50,041 bases of DNA from Bacillota bacterium (GCA_021798975.1 JAJZBJ010000003.1:1-50041); one strand, 5' to 3'. Shown: positions 23,394 through 33,135, counted from the first letter of the stretch. Numbers and translations: made by a program. The notes: generated by a model from the letters alone, not told the origin.

Positions 23394-24892
23394 ACCAGCG
23401 TTTCGCCTTCCTCACTGAGCAGTGCAGATGCCATCGTTTCCAAATCCGGGCTAAGCACGCGGTCGGCATCCCACGAAGCCACCCGATTGCGCACAAACTG
23501 ATACACGGCACGACCGGCGGGCGACAGCTTGTCCGGCCCTACTAAATCGGCCGCCTGCGCTGCGCAAATGAGTTCGATGCCCAGGACCCGGGATGTGTTG
23601 TGCAAGATGGTGAGGGCCTTGCGGCCCGCTGTCGTGCCCATCGAGACATGATCCTCCTGGTTGGCCGAAGTCGGGATGGAGTCGACGCTGCTGGGGTGAG
23701 CCCATACTTTATTCTCCGAGACAAGACTGGCCGCCGTGTATTGGGCCAGCATAAGGCCCGAGTTCAGGCCGCCTTGTTCCACTAAAAACGGCGGCAAACC
23801 GGACAGCGCTGGATTGACCATCCGCTCAGTGCGACGCTCGCTGACATTGGCCCACTCCGCCAAAAGAATCCCCAAGTAGTCTAGAGCCAGCGCCACCGGT
23901 TGGCCGTGAAAGTTGCCGGCCGAAACCACCTCCTGCACGTCCGGGAAAAAGAGCGGATTGTCAGTTGCGCTATTGATTTCCCGGCCGACCACCGCCTCCA
24001 CATGGGCCAGGGCCTCGCGGCTGGCCCCGTGGATTTGCGGCATACAGCGCAGCGCATAGGCATCCTGCACCCGCAAGGCGCCCGGCGCTGTCGTCAACTG
24101 ACTGCCAGCGAGCAGCTTTCGGAGGTGGGCGGCGCTCTGGATTAGCCCCGGATGAGGCCGCACTTGAAATACTTCGGGGCGAAAGGCATCTGGAATCCCC
24201 CGCAGCACTTGAAAGCTTAAAGAGCCGGCAATGTCCGCCCAGTCGCCCAGAATCCGAGCCCAATGGACGCCCAGCGATCCCAGCGCGGTCATCGCTTGGG
24301 TGCCGTTAATCAGCGCCAGCCCTTCCTTGGCCTCCAGTACCAAGGGTTCCAGCCCGGCACGCTTCAGCGCCTCCCCACCCGGCATGGCCTCACCCTGGAA
24401 CCAAGCCCGGCCTTCCCCCACCAAGACCAGAGCCAAATGGGCGAGAGGAGCCAAATCGCCGCTGGCTCCGACCGACCCTTGGGACGGAATGATGGGGGTA
24501 ATCCCGTGGTTCAACAGATCCAAGAGCCGTTCCACGACGACCGGGCGCACCGCGGAATATCCTTTTGCCAGCGCGTTGGCGCGCAGCAGCACCATGGCCC
24601 GGGCGACTTCGGGTCGGAATGGCTCGCCCACGCCCGCGGCGTGGCTGCGAATGAGGTTCAACTGCAGTTGCCGGCGATCCCCTTCGGGAATGACGACGTC
24701 GGCAAAGCGGCCGAACCCCGTGGTTACCCCGTAGACCACCTCCGCTTCATCAAAGTAATGCGTCACCATAGAACGAGAGGCCGCCAGTGTATTGGCGACC
24801 TCTCGGGGGAGCGTTGTGGGTTGATGCTGGACCGCAGTCCGGTATACCTCGTCAATTGTTAGATGTTCACCATCAATGGCTAGTGGCTGCAT
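23360..24892 (-). CDS. hutH: Histidine ammonia-lyase
   Basis: Deaminates histidine to urocanate, the first step of histidine degradation. The 510-residue length is standard. Ala143-Ser144-Gly145 in GSVGASGDLAPL form the MIO prosthetic group autocatalytically, and the N-terminal YGVTTGFG carries the catalytic tyrosine at 54. Other family features are NLIRSHAAGVGEPF, QDAYALRCMPQIHG, DNPLFF and QEDHVSMG. GGGAGG precedes the ATG. No hutU, hutI, hutG or hut regulator is in the window, so the rest of the pathway must lie elsewhere or urocanate is the end product. Its start overlaps the ymfH stop by 20 bp, and its 3' end overlaps the HAD gene. Confidence 0.95.
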   Translation of the reverse strand: MQPLAIDGEHLTIDEVYRTAVQHQPTTLPREVANTLAASRSMVTHYFDEAEVVYGVTTGFGRFADVVIPEGDRRQLQLNLIRSHAAGVGEPFRPEVARAMVLLRANALAKGYSAVRPVVVERLLDLLNHGITPIIPSQGSVGASGDLAPLAHLALVLVGEGRAWFQGEAMPGGEALKRAGLEPLVLEAKEGLALINGTQAMTALGSLGVHWARILGDWADIAGSLSFQVLRGIPDAFRPEVFQVRPHPGLIQSAAHLRKLLAGSQLTTAPGALRVQDAYALRCMPQIHGASREALAHVEAVVGREINSATDNPLFFPDVQEVVSAGNFHGQPVALALDYLGILLAEWANVSERRTERMVNPALSGLPPFLVEQGGLNSGLMLAQYTAASLVSENKVWAHPSSVDSIPTSANQEDHVSMGTTAGRKALTILHNTSRVLGIELICAAQAADLVGPDKLSPAGRAVYQFVRNRVASWDADRVLSPDLETMASALLSEEGETLVQTLLAGADSV

Positions 24893-26201
24893 GTGCTGCT
24901 CCTCCCTCGCGCGGCGGCAAGACCACGGATACGGCCCGCGCCGACTCTTTCAAATGCTCTCGCCGCGCCTGTTCCAAGTCGTCCACGGTAATCCGGTGCA
25001 AAAGCTCTGGAATAAGGGCCAAATCAATGCCGCGAAAATGAAAGGCATTGAAGGCATAGGCCAAGTCCTCCAGGTTCTCAAACAAGCTCACAAATTCTCC
25101 GATCTCCTTTTTCTTGAGCCGCTCTAAATCTTCCGGCTTAAACGGCTCCTGCGGCAACCTCTCCAAGAGCACCGCCTCAAGCTTCTCCGGGTCGGGGGTC
25201 TCCCCGCCCAGCATACTGAGACCGTAGGTCGCGGCGGAGGTGTAGTGGGCATAAAACCGCTCGCTGATGAGACCCGACTGGTACAGGTCGTTGTAGAGCT
25301 TCGAAGCCGGCCCGAGTATGAGGCTCCACATCATGCCCCGGATGATGTCATGGCGGAGCAAGTCCGCCCCGGTGAGACCCACGGTCAGGTCTTTGTAGCC
25401 CATCAGCCATAGAGGAGCTGCCACCGGCATAATCTGCTCGACCCGCTTTTTCTGAACCTCCGCCGGCTCCACCGGGAAAATGCGGCCGATGCGCCCCGAC
25501 GGGGCTAGATGGCGCGCCTTCTCCACGGTCGCCACGTGGTCGATAATGCGGCCCGGCTCCACATCCCCAGCCACAAACATCACCATGTTGCTGGGATGGT
25601 AAAAGGTGTTGTAGCACACGTACAGGTTCTCGGGTGTAATGGTGCGGATGGACTCCACGCTGCCGGCGATATCCAGACGCACCGGATTCTTTTGGTACAG
25701 GGCATGCATCAGATTTGATCGCACCCGGTCTCCGGGCATATCGAGGTACATCCGGATTTCCTGCTCGATGATGCCTTTTTCCTTCTCCACGTTCTCAGGC
25801 GTGAAATGCGGCTCTTCCACCAACCGCATGAGGGTATCGAGACAGTCCGGGATTTCGCTGGTCGCCGAAAACAAAAAGGTCGTGGATGTGTACTCAGTGT
25901 AGGCATTGGTGTAGGCCCCCAGTTCGGCGAACCGCTCGAACACATCTCGTCCTTCCGGCTTTTCATACATCTTGTGCTCAAGGAAATGGGCAATTCCGTC
26001 GGGAACATCCACTTGCTCGCCGGTATCGGGACGGATGAAGTGGCTGTCAATAGAGCCGTAATGCGTGGCGTATGTTGCATAGGTCTTCTTGAGCCCGGAC
26101 TTGGGCAGCACAACGACTTCAAGACCCGAATCTAAGGTTTCACGGACCGGCAGTTCGCCCAGTTGCTCCCATGTTGTTTGGTTACGCCCCATGCTGGCCA
26201 T
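24873..26201 (-). CDS. ymfH: M16-family zinc metallopeptidase, YmfH-like
   Basis: A 442-residue, two-domain insulinase-fold protein. The inverted zinc motif His-x-x-Glu-His is present as HFLEH (72-76), and the third ligand is likely in EQEIRMYLDMPGDR about 75 residues on. The surrounding GIAHFLEHKMYEKPEGRDVF and GAYTNAYTEYTSTTF match the YmfH subgroup. It lies directly downstream of a related inactive subunit, with a 20 bp overlap, which points to a heterodimer. Bacillus YmfF/YmfH have been linked to the 5-aminopentanol modification of elongation factor P. ATG 26201 sits very close to GGAGGGAG; ATG 26192 is an alternative. The peptide substrate is unknown. Confidence 0.88.
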   Translation of the reverse strand: MASMGRNQTTWEQLGELPVRETLDSGLEVVVLPKSGLKKTYATYATHYGSIDSHFIRPDTGEQVDVPDGIAHFLEHKMYEKPEGRDVFERFAELGAYTNAYTEYTSTTFLFSATSEIPDCLDTLMRLVEEPHFTPENVEKEKGIIEQEIRMYLDMPGDRVRSNLMHALYQKNPVRLDIAGSVESIRTITPENLYVCYNTFYHPSNMVMFVAGDVEPGRIIDHVATVEKARHLAPSGRIGRIFPVEPAEVQKKRVEQIMPVAAPLWLMGYKDLTVGLTGADLLRHDIIRGMMWSLILGPASKLYNDLYQSGLISERFYAHYTSAATYGLSMLGGETPDPEKLEAVLLERLPQEPFKPEDLERLKKKEIGEFVSLFENLEDLAYAFNAFHFRGIDLALIPELLHRITVDDLEQARREHLKESARAVSVVLPPREGGAAHAATSH

Positions 26202-27477
26202 CTCCCTCCGCCGTCAAAAAGTAGACCGTGTCTAATTCCACCTGTTGTGCGACCCGCACCACATCGTCCGTCGACACCGCCTTCAGGGCCTCAATGAGAG
26301 CCGGACCTGACAGCCCTCCGCCAATTAACAGATGTTCCAGCTGACGGCCGATAATCTGGCCGGGATTGTCCTCTTCGGACAGAATGTCGTTAATATATCC
26401 CTTCAGCGTAAAGGACATTTCTTCATCGCTGATATGGCCCTGGCGCATGGCGTCAACCTGTTCCTCAATAATGCCCCGCGCTGCCTCATAGTCTTGGAAC
26501 TCGATACCCGCGCCGATAATCATGAGGGCTAGGGCCGGATCGATGCGGGAATAGGCGTAGTAGGCCAAGCTGGCTTTTTCGCGGACGTTGATAAATAGCT
26601 TCGAATGGGAAAAAGCTCCGAGAACACCGGAATACATCACTAAGGCCGGATAATCGGCATCCTTGCCGGTCAACCCCGTGCGATAGGCCAAGTTGAGCTT
26701 GCCCTGGCGAACGTCCTGGGCTTCGACGACGGTTTGGTTGTGGTGCTTCCCATGATAGGGCTCGATGGTCGTTAGGGGTTTTTTGGCGCCTGACCAGCGG
26801 TTCGCTACATGATTCTGGATGGCGTGCGGGTCAACGTCCCCCACCACCACGAATACAAACGGACTTTCGTCCCGCACCTGGCCCAAGAAATCCACCAGGC
26901 CTGGCGCCGTGACACGGTCAACTTCCTCCGCGGTACCGAGCTTTTTAAGGCCAAAGCGCTGGCCTTCGGCCACCAGCTCGATCAACCGGGAGAAGGCATA
27001 TTGCCCCTTATCATTTATCAGAGCCGATATTTGGCGCTTGACGAGAGTTTTTTCCTGCTCGACGATGTCTTGCGGAAAGCTGCCGCCGACCAGATGAGGC
27101 CGCTCCAGCACCTCCGTAAGAAAGTCGAGTGCCTGACCGACAGTATCCGGCCGCCCGGGCAAAAATTGGCCATTCACCACGCTGACGTGAAATGACAGCA
27201 ACTGCTTGTCGCCCAGCTTCCCGACGTCAGCCCGAAAGCTGGCTCCATACAGACCTTCAAGCTGCTGCTCCATCAGGACACGGTTCGGCCATCTTTGCGT
27301 CCCGCGTTTCAGGACAGCCGGCAACAAAGCGCCCAGAGCGCGATCCGAGGGGGATAAATCGCGGATCCATGCAGCATAGATGGTCACCGTCTTAAACCGC
27401 TTGGTCGGATAGACGTAGCACCCGATGCCGTCTTTCCATGATCCTAGAAATCGATCGGTTTCATCTGACCAGGTCAC
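26182..27477 (-). CDS. ymfF: M16-family protein without zinc site, YmfF-like partner subunit
   Basis: A 431-residue M16-fold protein. The position of the zinc motif reads LPAVLKRGTQRWPNR instead of HxxEH, so it is catalytically dead, as in YmfF and other beta-type subunits. Family features are QQLEGLYGASFRADVGKLGDKQ, LDFLTEVLERP, FIVVGDVDP-like FVFVVVGDVDPH, and HSKLFINVREKASLAYYAYSRID near residues 290-310, which is the substrate-contacting R/Y motif of M16 peptidases. GTG 27477 follows AAGGAGG. It overlaps the YmfH-like gene by 20 bp. Together they should form one peptidase, the conserved arginine-tyrosine region here complementing the zinc site of the partner. Confidence 0.85.
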   Translation of the reverse strand: MTWSDETDRFLGSWKDGIGCYVYPTKRFKTVTIYAAWIRDLSPSDRALGALLPAVLKRGTQRWPNRVLMEQQLEGLYGASFRADVGKLGDKQLLSFHVSVVNGQFLPGRPDTVGQALDFLTEVLERPHLVGGSFPQDIVEQEKTLVKRQISALINDKGQYAFSRLIELVAEGQRFGLKKLGTAEEVDRVTAPGLVDFLGQVRDESPFVFVVVGDVDPHAIQNHVANRWSGAKKPLTTIEPYHGKHHNQTVVEAQDVRQGKLNLAYRTGLTGKDADYPALVMYSGVLGAFSHSKLFINVREKASLAYYAYSRIDPALALMIIGAGIEFQDYEAARGIIEEQVDAMRQGHISDEEMSFTLKGYINDILSEEDNPGQIIGRQLEHLLIGGGLSGPALIEALKAVSTDDVVRVAQQVELDTVYFLTAEGDGQHGA

Positions 27478-27521
27478 AACATCGCCTCCTTGGCTACTGT
27501 TCCCCCGGCGACGCTCTCTTA

Positions 27522-29339
27522 CTACACCGGCAAGCCGGCGCCCCAGACAATCGCTTTGAGTTCATCGGCCAACAGCGTTTCTTTCTCCATGAGTGCCAGC
27601 GCCAACCGATTCAAGGTCACGCGGCGGTTGTTTAGAATCTCTTTAGCACGCTGGTATTGCTCCGTCACAATATCGCGCACCTCGCGATCGATAGCCGAGG
27701 CTACCTCCTCGCTGTAATCCGGCTCCCGCGAAATATCGCGGCCCAAGAACACCTGATCTTGGCGCTGACCGTAGGTCATGGGACCGAGCTCCTCGGACAT
27801 GCCGTACTCGGTAATCATCTGCCGAACCATGGCCGTCGATTTCTCCAGATCGTTCTGAGCCCCCGTGGACACTTCGCCGAAGACCAGTTCTTCGGCCGCA
27901 CGACCTCCCAGAGCCATGGCGACCTGGTCCAAAATCTGCGAGCGCGTCACCAAATAGCGGTCCTCTTCCGGCAGCGGCAGCGTGTAGCCCATGGCCATGC
28001 CGCGGGGGATGATGGTGACCTTATGCACTGGGTCGCCGTGCTCCACCAACATGCCAACCAAAGTGTGGCCCGACTCATGGAAAGCCACGGCGCGCTTTTC
28101 CTTCTCCGAGATGACCCGGGTCCGCTTCTGCGGGCCGGCCATCACGCGTTCGGCTGCCTCTTCAAAGTCATGCATGTGGATGGCGCGCTGATGCGCACGC
28201 GCCGCCAACAGCGCCGCTTCGTTGGCCAAGTTGGCCAAGTCCGCTCCCGTATAGCCCGGGGTGCGGCGGGCGATGGTGTTCAAATCCACGTCCGTATCGA
28301 GCGGCTTGCCCCGGGTGTGGACCTTTAGGATTTCGTTGCGGCCCTTCACATCCGGCCGGTGCACCACAATTTGCCGGTCGAATCGGCCCGGACGCAACAA
28401 TGCCGGGTCCAGCACGTCTGGCCGGTTGGTCGCGGCAATGACGATAATCCCTTCATTGGGGCCAAACCCATCCATTTCCACCAGCAGCTGATTTAAGGTT
28501 TGTTCACGTTCATCGTGTCCGCCGCCGTAGCCGGCTCCACGCATGCGGCCCACAGCATCAATCTCATCGATAAAGATAATGCATGGGGCGTTTTTCTTAG
28601 CCTGGTCAAACAGGTCGCGTACACGCGACGCCCCCACGCCCACAAACATCTCCACAAAATCTGAGCCGCTGTCCGAGAAGAACGGCACACCGGCTTCACC
28701 TGCTACAGCCCGGGCCAGCAAGGTCTTTCCGGTCCCAGGGGCTCCCGACAGCAACAGGCCTTTAGGAATCTTCGCCCCCAGCTCCAAGTACTTCTTGGGG
28801 TATCGGAGGAAGTCCACCACTTCAGCCAGTTCCTGTTTTTCTTCCTCCACGCCGGCCACATCATCAAAGGTGACCCGTCGCCGCTCGTCCGCCGTATGCA
28901 TCCGGGCCCGCGACTTGCCGAACTGCATCACCCGGCCGCCGCCCCCTTGGGTCTGGCTGAAGAAGAAGTAGAACATGACCATGATGGCCAGGATCGGGAA
29001 CAGATTGGAAATCAGGGTAAGCCAGAAGGATGTCGCTGCAGGATGCTGAATGCTGACCGTCACATGGTCCTTAATCAGGGCGTTGGCCAGGGACGATGAG
29101 CCGCCGGCCGCATAGACTGTCTGAAAGTGCTTGCCAGTAACAGTCACCGCCGTCACCATGTGCGTTTGCGGGTCCAGCACCGCCTTGGAGACTTGGCCCT
29201 GGCCCGCCATGGAGATCAGGCGCGAGTATGTCTCCTGGACCGAGCCCGCACCCGGACTGGTCGTCAACTCCCAAAAAGTCGAAATCAACAATAGGGCAAA
29301 AATGGCGGTCAAGATGCCCCGCACCCACCGGTTGGTCAT
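27522..29339 (-). CDS. ftsH: ATP-dependent zinc metalloprotease FtsH
   Basis: A membrane-anchored AAA protease that removes misfolded membrane proteins and controls regulatory ones, including during sporulation in Bacillus. The 605-residue chain has two transmembrane segments (about 7-24 and 105-127) around an extracytoplasmic loop. Then come AAA Walker A GAPGTGKT (199-206), Walker [11 protein letters not shown], the pore motif MFVG, the second region of homology [19 protein letters not shown], and the M41 zinc site HESGH (421-425) with [15 protein letters not shown] downstream. GCAGAGGAGAACCCG precedes the ATG, and an extended -10 promoter lies 44 bp upstream. It is 44 bp from the M16 pair. 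Confidence 0.97.
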   Translation of the reverse strand: MTNRWVRGILTAIFALLLISTFWELTTSPGAGSVQETYSRLISMAGQGQVSKAVLDPQTHMVTAVTVTGKHFQTVYAAGGSSSLANALIKDHVTVSIQHPAATSFWLTLISNLFPILAIMVMFYFFFSQTQGGGGRVMQFGKSRARMHTADERRRVTFDDVAGVEEEKQELAEVVDFLRYPKKYLELGAKIPKGLLLSGAPGTGKTLLARAVAGEAGVPFFSDSGSDFVEMFVGVGASRVRDLFDQAKKNAPCIIFIDEIDAVGRMRGAGYGGGHDEREQTLNQLLVEMDGFGPNEGIIVIAATNRPDVLDPALLRPGRFDRQIVVHRPDVKGRNEILKVHTRGKPLDTDVDLNTIARRTPGYTGADLANLANEAALLAARAHQRAIHMHDFEEAAERVMAGPQKRTRVISEKEKRAVAFHESGHTLVGMLVEHGDPVHKVTIIPRGMAMGYTLPLPEEDRYLVTRSQILDQVAMALGGRAAEELVFGEVSTGAQNDLEKSTAMVRQMITEYGMSEELGPMTYGQRQDQVFLGRDISREPDYSEEVASAIDREVRDIVTEQYQRAKEILNNRRVTLNRLALALMEKETLLADELKAIVWGAGLPV

Positions 29340-29382
29340 CGGGTTCTCCTCTGCGAAAAATTTCTTCCAAATTCGGATCTAC

Positions 29383-29391
29383 ATTATAGCA
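29383..29391 (-). promoter_or_regulatory. Extended -10 promoter of ftsH
   Basis: On the minus strand TGCTATAAT combines a perfect -10 hexamer (29388-29383) with the TG of an extended -10 element. No good -35 is seen at 16-18 bases, which such promoters do not need. It lies 44-52 bp before the ftsH start codon. Confidence 0.6.
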
Positions 29392-29421
29392 TACGCCGTT
29401 TTTTCCTAGATTTTCACCTAA

Positions 29422-30765
29422 TCAGAGAAGCCGCACCAGCCATACCTTTGCGCCGTGTTCCACCCGGCCATCGAAGCTCGACAGTAGTCCCGGCACCATG
29501 AGCACCACGCCGCCCTCCGGATCATCGGCCAAAACCGGCAGGCGGCGGCGTTCAGCCACCGGCACCTTGGCATCAGTCCACACATCCTGCAGCTTCCTGG
29601 AGTGCCCCCGCAGGCCCAGCGGCCGAATACGGTCACCATCGAGCCAAGACCGCACCCAAAAAACGGGCCACCGCTCTTGGGAAAGCGCCAGCCATCCCGG
29701 CTCTACCGGTCCGTCAAACAGCGCCTCACGAATGACCAGGGTTCTCTCACCCCATGGGATATCGCCCGCCCGGTCCACCCGCATCGGTTCTGGCTCCGGG
29801 TCCACTCCCACCGGCTTTCCCTTTCGGACGGTCAAATGCCCGCCGGCCTCAGCCCGCACCCGCCATCCGCCCGGCCAATCAGAAGACCCGGCCAGCGCCT
29901 CTTTCAAATGGCGCGCGGTGACGCGCACCCCGTGCCGCTCGGCAAAGTCCCGCAGCACCCGTGTCGTCAATTCATCCGGCCATTCCCACCACAGAGGCGC
30001 CACGAGAAGCCCCTCCTCCGTGTCGGAAACGGCCCCAGGCGGCATCCACTGCCGCAGCATATATTCGAGCGCGGCATCATGCTCCTGCGCACGCTCAGCC
30101 AACATGGCCAAATGCCACTCCGCCTGGGCATTGACCGTATCGGCCAGAAAAGGCAGCACATCCCGCCGAATGCGGTTTCTCAAAATGAGCGGGTCCGCGT
30201 TGGTGGGATCCTCGATCCACGGAATCCCGCGCCCTTCCAGGTAGGCTGCGAGAGCAGACCGCGAAAACGGCAATAGGGGCCGCACAATGCGCCCCTGCCG
30301 GGGCCTCATGGCGGCCAAGCCCTTCACCCCGGTTCCCATCAGCACCCGCATCAAGACGGTTTCCGCCTGATCATTCTGCTGATGCGCCACCAGCAGCCTG
30401 GCGTCTGGACCCTGCGCCTGCGCCGCTTCCAGCAGGGCCTGGTATCTCGCCCGCCGCGCCGCCATTTCCAGACTCTCGCCGTTCCGGGGCGCCGCGTCGA
30501 CTCGGATGATGGTGAGGGGCGTGCGAAAATAGTGGTGCAACATGTCGGCTAATTGTCCGGCCTGGGCCGTGGAATCCGGCCTCAGTCCATGATCCACATG
30601 AACGGCGGTTACGGGACTGGGCCATTCAGACTGAACGGCGGCCAGGAGGGCCCAAAGCGCCATGGAATCAATGCCGCCGCTCAGCGCCGCCAAGAGCGGT
30701 GTGCCGGCATTCCACAGCGTTTTCGCTTGGCGAAGAAATGCCCCTTCCAACGCGTGCCTCTTCAT
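29422..30765 (-). CDS. tilS: tRNA(Ile)-lysidine synthetase
   Basis: Converts the wobble cytidine of the CAU anticodon of an isoleucine tRNA to lysidine, so it reads AUA. The N-type ATP pyrophosphatase loop is SGGIDS (29-34 of the chosen protein). It is followed by VTAVHVDHGLRPDS and AHQQNDQAETVLMRVLMGTGVKGLAAM, both typical of TilS, and IPWIEDPTNADPLILRNRIRRDVLPFL. The C-terminal substrate domain covers about 215-447. ATG 30765 gives 447 residues and puts the P-loop at the usual distance; an in-frame GTG at 30819 has no better ribosome site. It lies between spoIIE and ftsH, as in Bacillus. Confidence 0.93.
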   Translation of the reverse strand: MKRHALEGAFLRQAKTLWNAGTPLLAALSGGIDSMALWALLAAVQSEWPSPVTAVHVDHGLRPDSTAQAGQLADMLHHYFRTPLTIIRVDAAPRNGESLEMAARRARYQALLEAAQAQGPDARLLVAHQQNDQAETVLMRVLMGTGVKGLAAMRPRQGRIVRPLLPFSRSALAAYLEGRGIPWIEDPTNADPLILRNRIRRDVLPFLADTVNAQAEWHLAMLAERAQEHDAALEYMLRQWMPPGAVSDTEEGLLVAPLWWEWPDELTTRVLRDFAERHGVRVTARHLKEALAGSSDWPGGWRVRAEAGGHLTVRKGKPVGVDPEPEPMRVDRAGDIPWGERTLVIREALFDGPVEPGWLALSQERWPVFWVRSWLDGDRIRPLGLRGHSRKLQDVWTDAKVPVAERRRLPVLADDPEGGVVLMVPGLLSSFDGRVEHGAKVWLVRLL

Positions 30766-30799
30766 GGGATCAGTGTAGCGGATTGCACTCCGAAACTCA

Positions 30800-32950
30800 T
30801 CATTGGCGGCCGGGGGCACGGCCGCCTAAAGAAACGGGAGTGACTCTCTGCCACTCGCGGACGGGACTCTCCACATGCCGATCGTAAGCGCGCGCGGTAT
30901 TGGCGGATCCCAACACAACCACCATCACCAAGGCATCATCGCGGCCGTCCTGGCTGTCCCCCAGCATGAAACTGAGAATGGTCTCCGCCATCGTTTCGGG
31001 GGCGCTGGTGGGAAGTTGCTCCAGAAGTCGCTTGAGTCGTTCCTCTCCGTGAGTTTGATCGACGTCCATGACGCCGTCCGTCACCATGACCACCACATCG
31101 CCCGGTTCCACCGCATAGGTCATCGGTTCGATGGACACTTCCTGCACAATGCCCACGGGCAAACTGTGCCCTTGGATCGCAAAAACTCGTCCCCGGCGGC
31201 GCACGTAAGTCGGCGAGGCCGCCACCTTCACCACTTCCATGAAGCGGGCCTGACGGTCCAACAGCGCCAAATCCAGGGTGGCGAAGTGGTCGTCGACCGA
31301 GCGCAGCAAAAGCGTGGTGTTGACGGCTCGGACCGCGAGTGGCTGCGAGAATCCCGCCATGAGGAGCTGTTCCAACAGTGACATGGCGGTGCCGCTCTCC
31401 CAAGCGGCGCGCGGTCCCACGCCCATACCGTCCGAAATGCCGAATACCACCCGGTCGCCCGATAATTCTGCAATGAGTTCGCTGTCGCCGCTGACCACGC
31501 CCCCTTGGCGCGGACGCTTCGCGACCCCTACCTGATAGAGCAAGGGTTCGACGCGCCATTTGGCGGCCCTGGGCTCAGGTTCCTTTTGGACATCCTGCGC
31601 CATTTCCGACACCAATTGAGCCAATCCTGTCAGCTGCAATTCGGCCAACGCCCGGCTCTCCTTGATGCGGAGGGCAAAGTTGGCCCGTTCTTTCTCCCGA
31701 TTCATGGCCAGATTGGCCGCATGCGTGACCGCATCGGGGCGGATGCAGCGGCGCGCTAGATCGCCCGCTAAGTCCTCCGCGGTCACCACGCCTTCTTCGG
31801 CCTTGGCACTCAGATCGATAAGCCCTCGATAGGAGCGGTAAAATTCGTCTTCCCAGCAGTTTCGGTACAGGGAACATTTTTTACAGACCGAATCCACCAC
31901 CGACTGGACTAAGTGTGTCTCAGGTGTGGCGACCTCTTCCTCGACGCGAAAGGCCCGCGCCATCTCCTTCATGACGGCGGAGATCCGCTCCATGCGATCA
32001 CCCAGCATGTCGCGGGCAGACGCTCCGTTCAGCGATTCCGCCCATTGTCTGGCCACGCCCACCACCCGGTCCGGCAACGCTTGGAACAGCGCGCCAGCCG
32101 CCGCCAATGAAACCCAGAACGGTTCCATGGGGGCCGGCATGCGGATGAAGACGGCGTATAACAGGACCCCCAGGACCAACCCCAGGGAGGCCAGCCGCCA
32201 ATGGCGGGACTCCAACCATCCGGCCAGAAACCCCCCCGCCACCATGATGCCGACCAGATCGCCGGCCCCACCCCGAATAGACAAGGTCACTCCCAGCGTC
32301 GCTCCCGCCACAGCCCCGCCTGCCGGCCCCTGCAGAGCGGTGGCGGCCAGCATCACCAAAGCTCCCAGAAAGAGACTGGGGTTGATCTCCATCACCTGGT
32401 ACCCAGCCAGTCCAGCAATGAGACAGCCCAAGGAAGCCAGGGCCAGTACCCAGGTGCGGCGATCCACGTCTCCGTCCAGAACCCGGTCCAGTTCGCGCGA
32501 CAGAAGCCAGAACAAGATGACCGCGCCCGCTGCCAGCAAAGCCGCAATAATGGCCAAATAATTGGTCCAGGCTTGTCCTACCGCAAACACCGCAACCGCG
32601 CCCAGCGCCAGCATGGGCCACTTCAAATACTGGCCGCGCGGCCAGTGCCACGGCACCGGCACAATAAGGGACCAGCCCAACAGCACCAGTGCCGGGAGGA
32701 TTCCCACGCCCAGCGCTGTTCCGAGAAGGCCTCCGGCCATGAACGGCGCATACCACGTACGCCGTTTTTCCCACACCATCAACGAGAAAATCACCACGAA
32801 CGGCGCGGCATGATGATACACCATCGCCTGCCCCAAAATGGCACTCCCCAAGCCCACCGCCAGCCATTCTTTCCAGCGGGGCACCGCACCGTTCGTCGAA
32901 TTTCTCTTTGACCAGATTCCGTCCTTCATTGGCACGACCTCGCCTGCCAT
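30800..32950 (-). CDS. spoIIE: Stage II sporulation protein E (SpoIIE serine phosphatase)
   Basis: Dephosphorylates the anti-anti-sigma factor SpoIIAA, which activates sigma-F in the forespore, and acts at the polar septum with FtsZ. The 716 residues comprise an N-terminal membrane part with about ten hydrophobic segments (residues 30-310). A central linker and regulatory region has a cysteine cluster, CKKCSLYRNCWEDEF. A C-terminal PP2C phosphatase has VFGISDGMGVGPRA, LDLALLDRQA and VVVMVTDGVMDVD, carrying the Mn-binding aspartates. AGGAGG lies 9 bases before the ATG. Putative Spo0A boxes lie upstream. This gene is the clearest sign that the organism forms endospores. Confidence 0.96.
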   Translation of the reverse strand: MAGEVVPMKDGIWSKRNSTNGAVPRWKEWLAVGLGSAILGQAMVYHHAAPFVVIFSLMVWEKRRTWYAPFMAGGLLGTALGVGILPALVLLGWSLIVPVPWHWPRGQYLKWPMLALGAVAVFAVGQAWTNYLAIIAALLAAGAVILFWLLSRELDRVLDGDVDRRTWVLALASLGCLIAGLAGYQVMEINPSLFLGALVMLAATALQGPAGGAVAGATLGVTLSIRGGAGDLVGIMVAGGFLAGWLESRHWRLASLGLVLGVLLYAVFIRMPAPMEPFWVSLAAAGALFQALPDRVVGVARQWAESLNGASARDMLGDRMERISAVMKEMARAFRVEEEVATPETHLVQSVVDSVCKKCSLYRNCWEDEFYRSYRGLIDLSAKAEEGVVTAEDLAGDLARRCIRPDAVTHAANLAMNREKERANFALRIKESRALAELQLTGLAQLVSEMAQDVQKEPEPRAAKWRVEPLLYQVGVAKRPRQGGVVSGDSELIAELSGDRVVFGISDGMGVGPRAAWESGTAMSLLEQLLMAGFSQPLAVRAVNTTLLLRSVDDHFATLDLALLDRQARFMEVVKVAASPTYVRRRGRVFAIQGHSLPVGIVQEVSIEPMTYAVEPGDVVVMVTDGVMDVDQTHGEERLKRLLEQLPTSAPETMAETILSFMLGDSQDGRDDALVMVVVLGSANTARAYDRHVESPVREWQRVTPVSLGGRAPGRQ

Positions 32951-33013
32951 AGGTGGTATCCTCCTGCTGCCGGTATTGACGTATCCTTAATTTACCAGCC
33001 CGCAATAGACGAA

Positions 33014-33054
33014 ATTGACAGAATCTGTAGCCGATCCTGGGGAGCTTGTCGACA
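33014..33054 (-). promoter_or_regulatory. Possible Spo0A boxes upstream of spoIIE
   Basis: On the minus strand the spoIIE upstream region has TGTCGACA (33054-33047) and TGTCAAT (33020-33014). Each differs by one base from the 0A-box consensus TGTCRAA. A -10-like TAAATT lies at 32994-32989, about 20 bp downstream of the nearer box. Bacillus spoIIE is activated by Spo0A, so the position is sensible, but short matches like these can occur by chance. Confidence 0.35.
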
Positions 33055-33094
33055 GCAGTTCCCATAATCCCAGAGGCTCATCAATCCAAACGCC

Positions 33095-33118
33095 AAAAAA
33101 GCCCCCTTTTGGGGGCTT
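33095..33118 (-). terminator. Rho-independent terminator after galU
   Basis: Read on the minus strand, AAGCCCCC pairs with GGGGGCTT around AAAA and is followed by a run of six T. It lies 18 bp after the galU stop codon and closes the aminotransferase-manC-galU operon, separating it from spoIIE. Confidence 0.93.
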
Positions 33119-33135
33119 CATGGCCTAAGACACGG

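Noticed and set aside
30766-30819. Longer TilS starting at GTG 30819
   Set aside because: It would overlap spoIIE, has no better ribosome site, and places the P-loop further from the N-terminus than in known TilS proteins.
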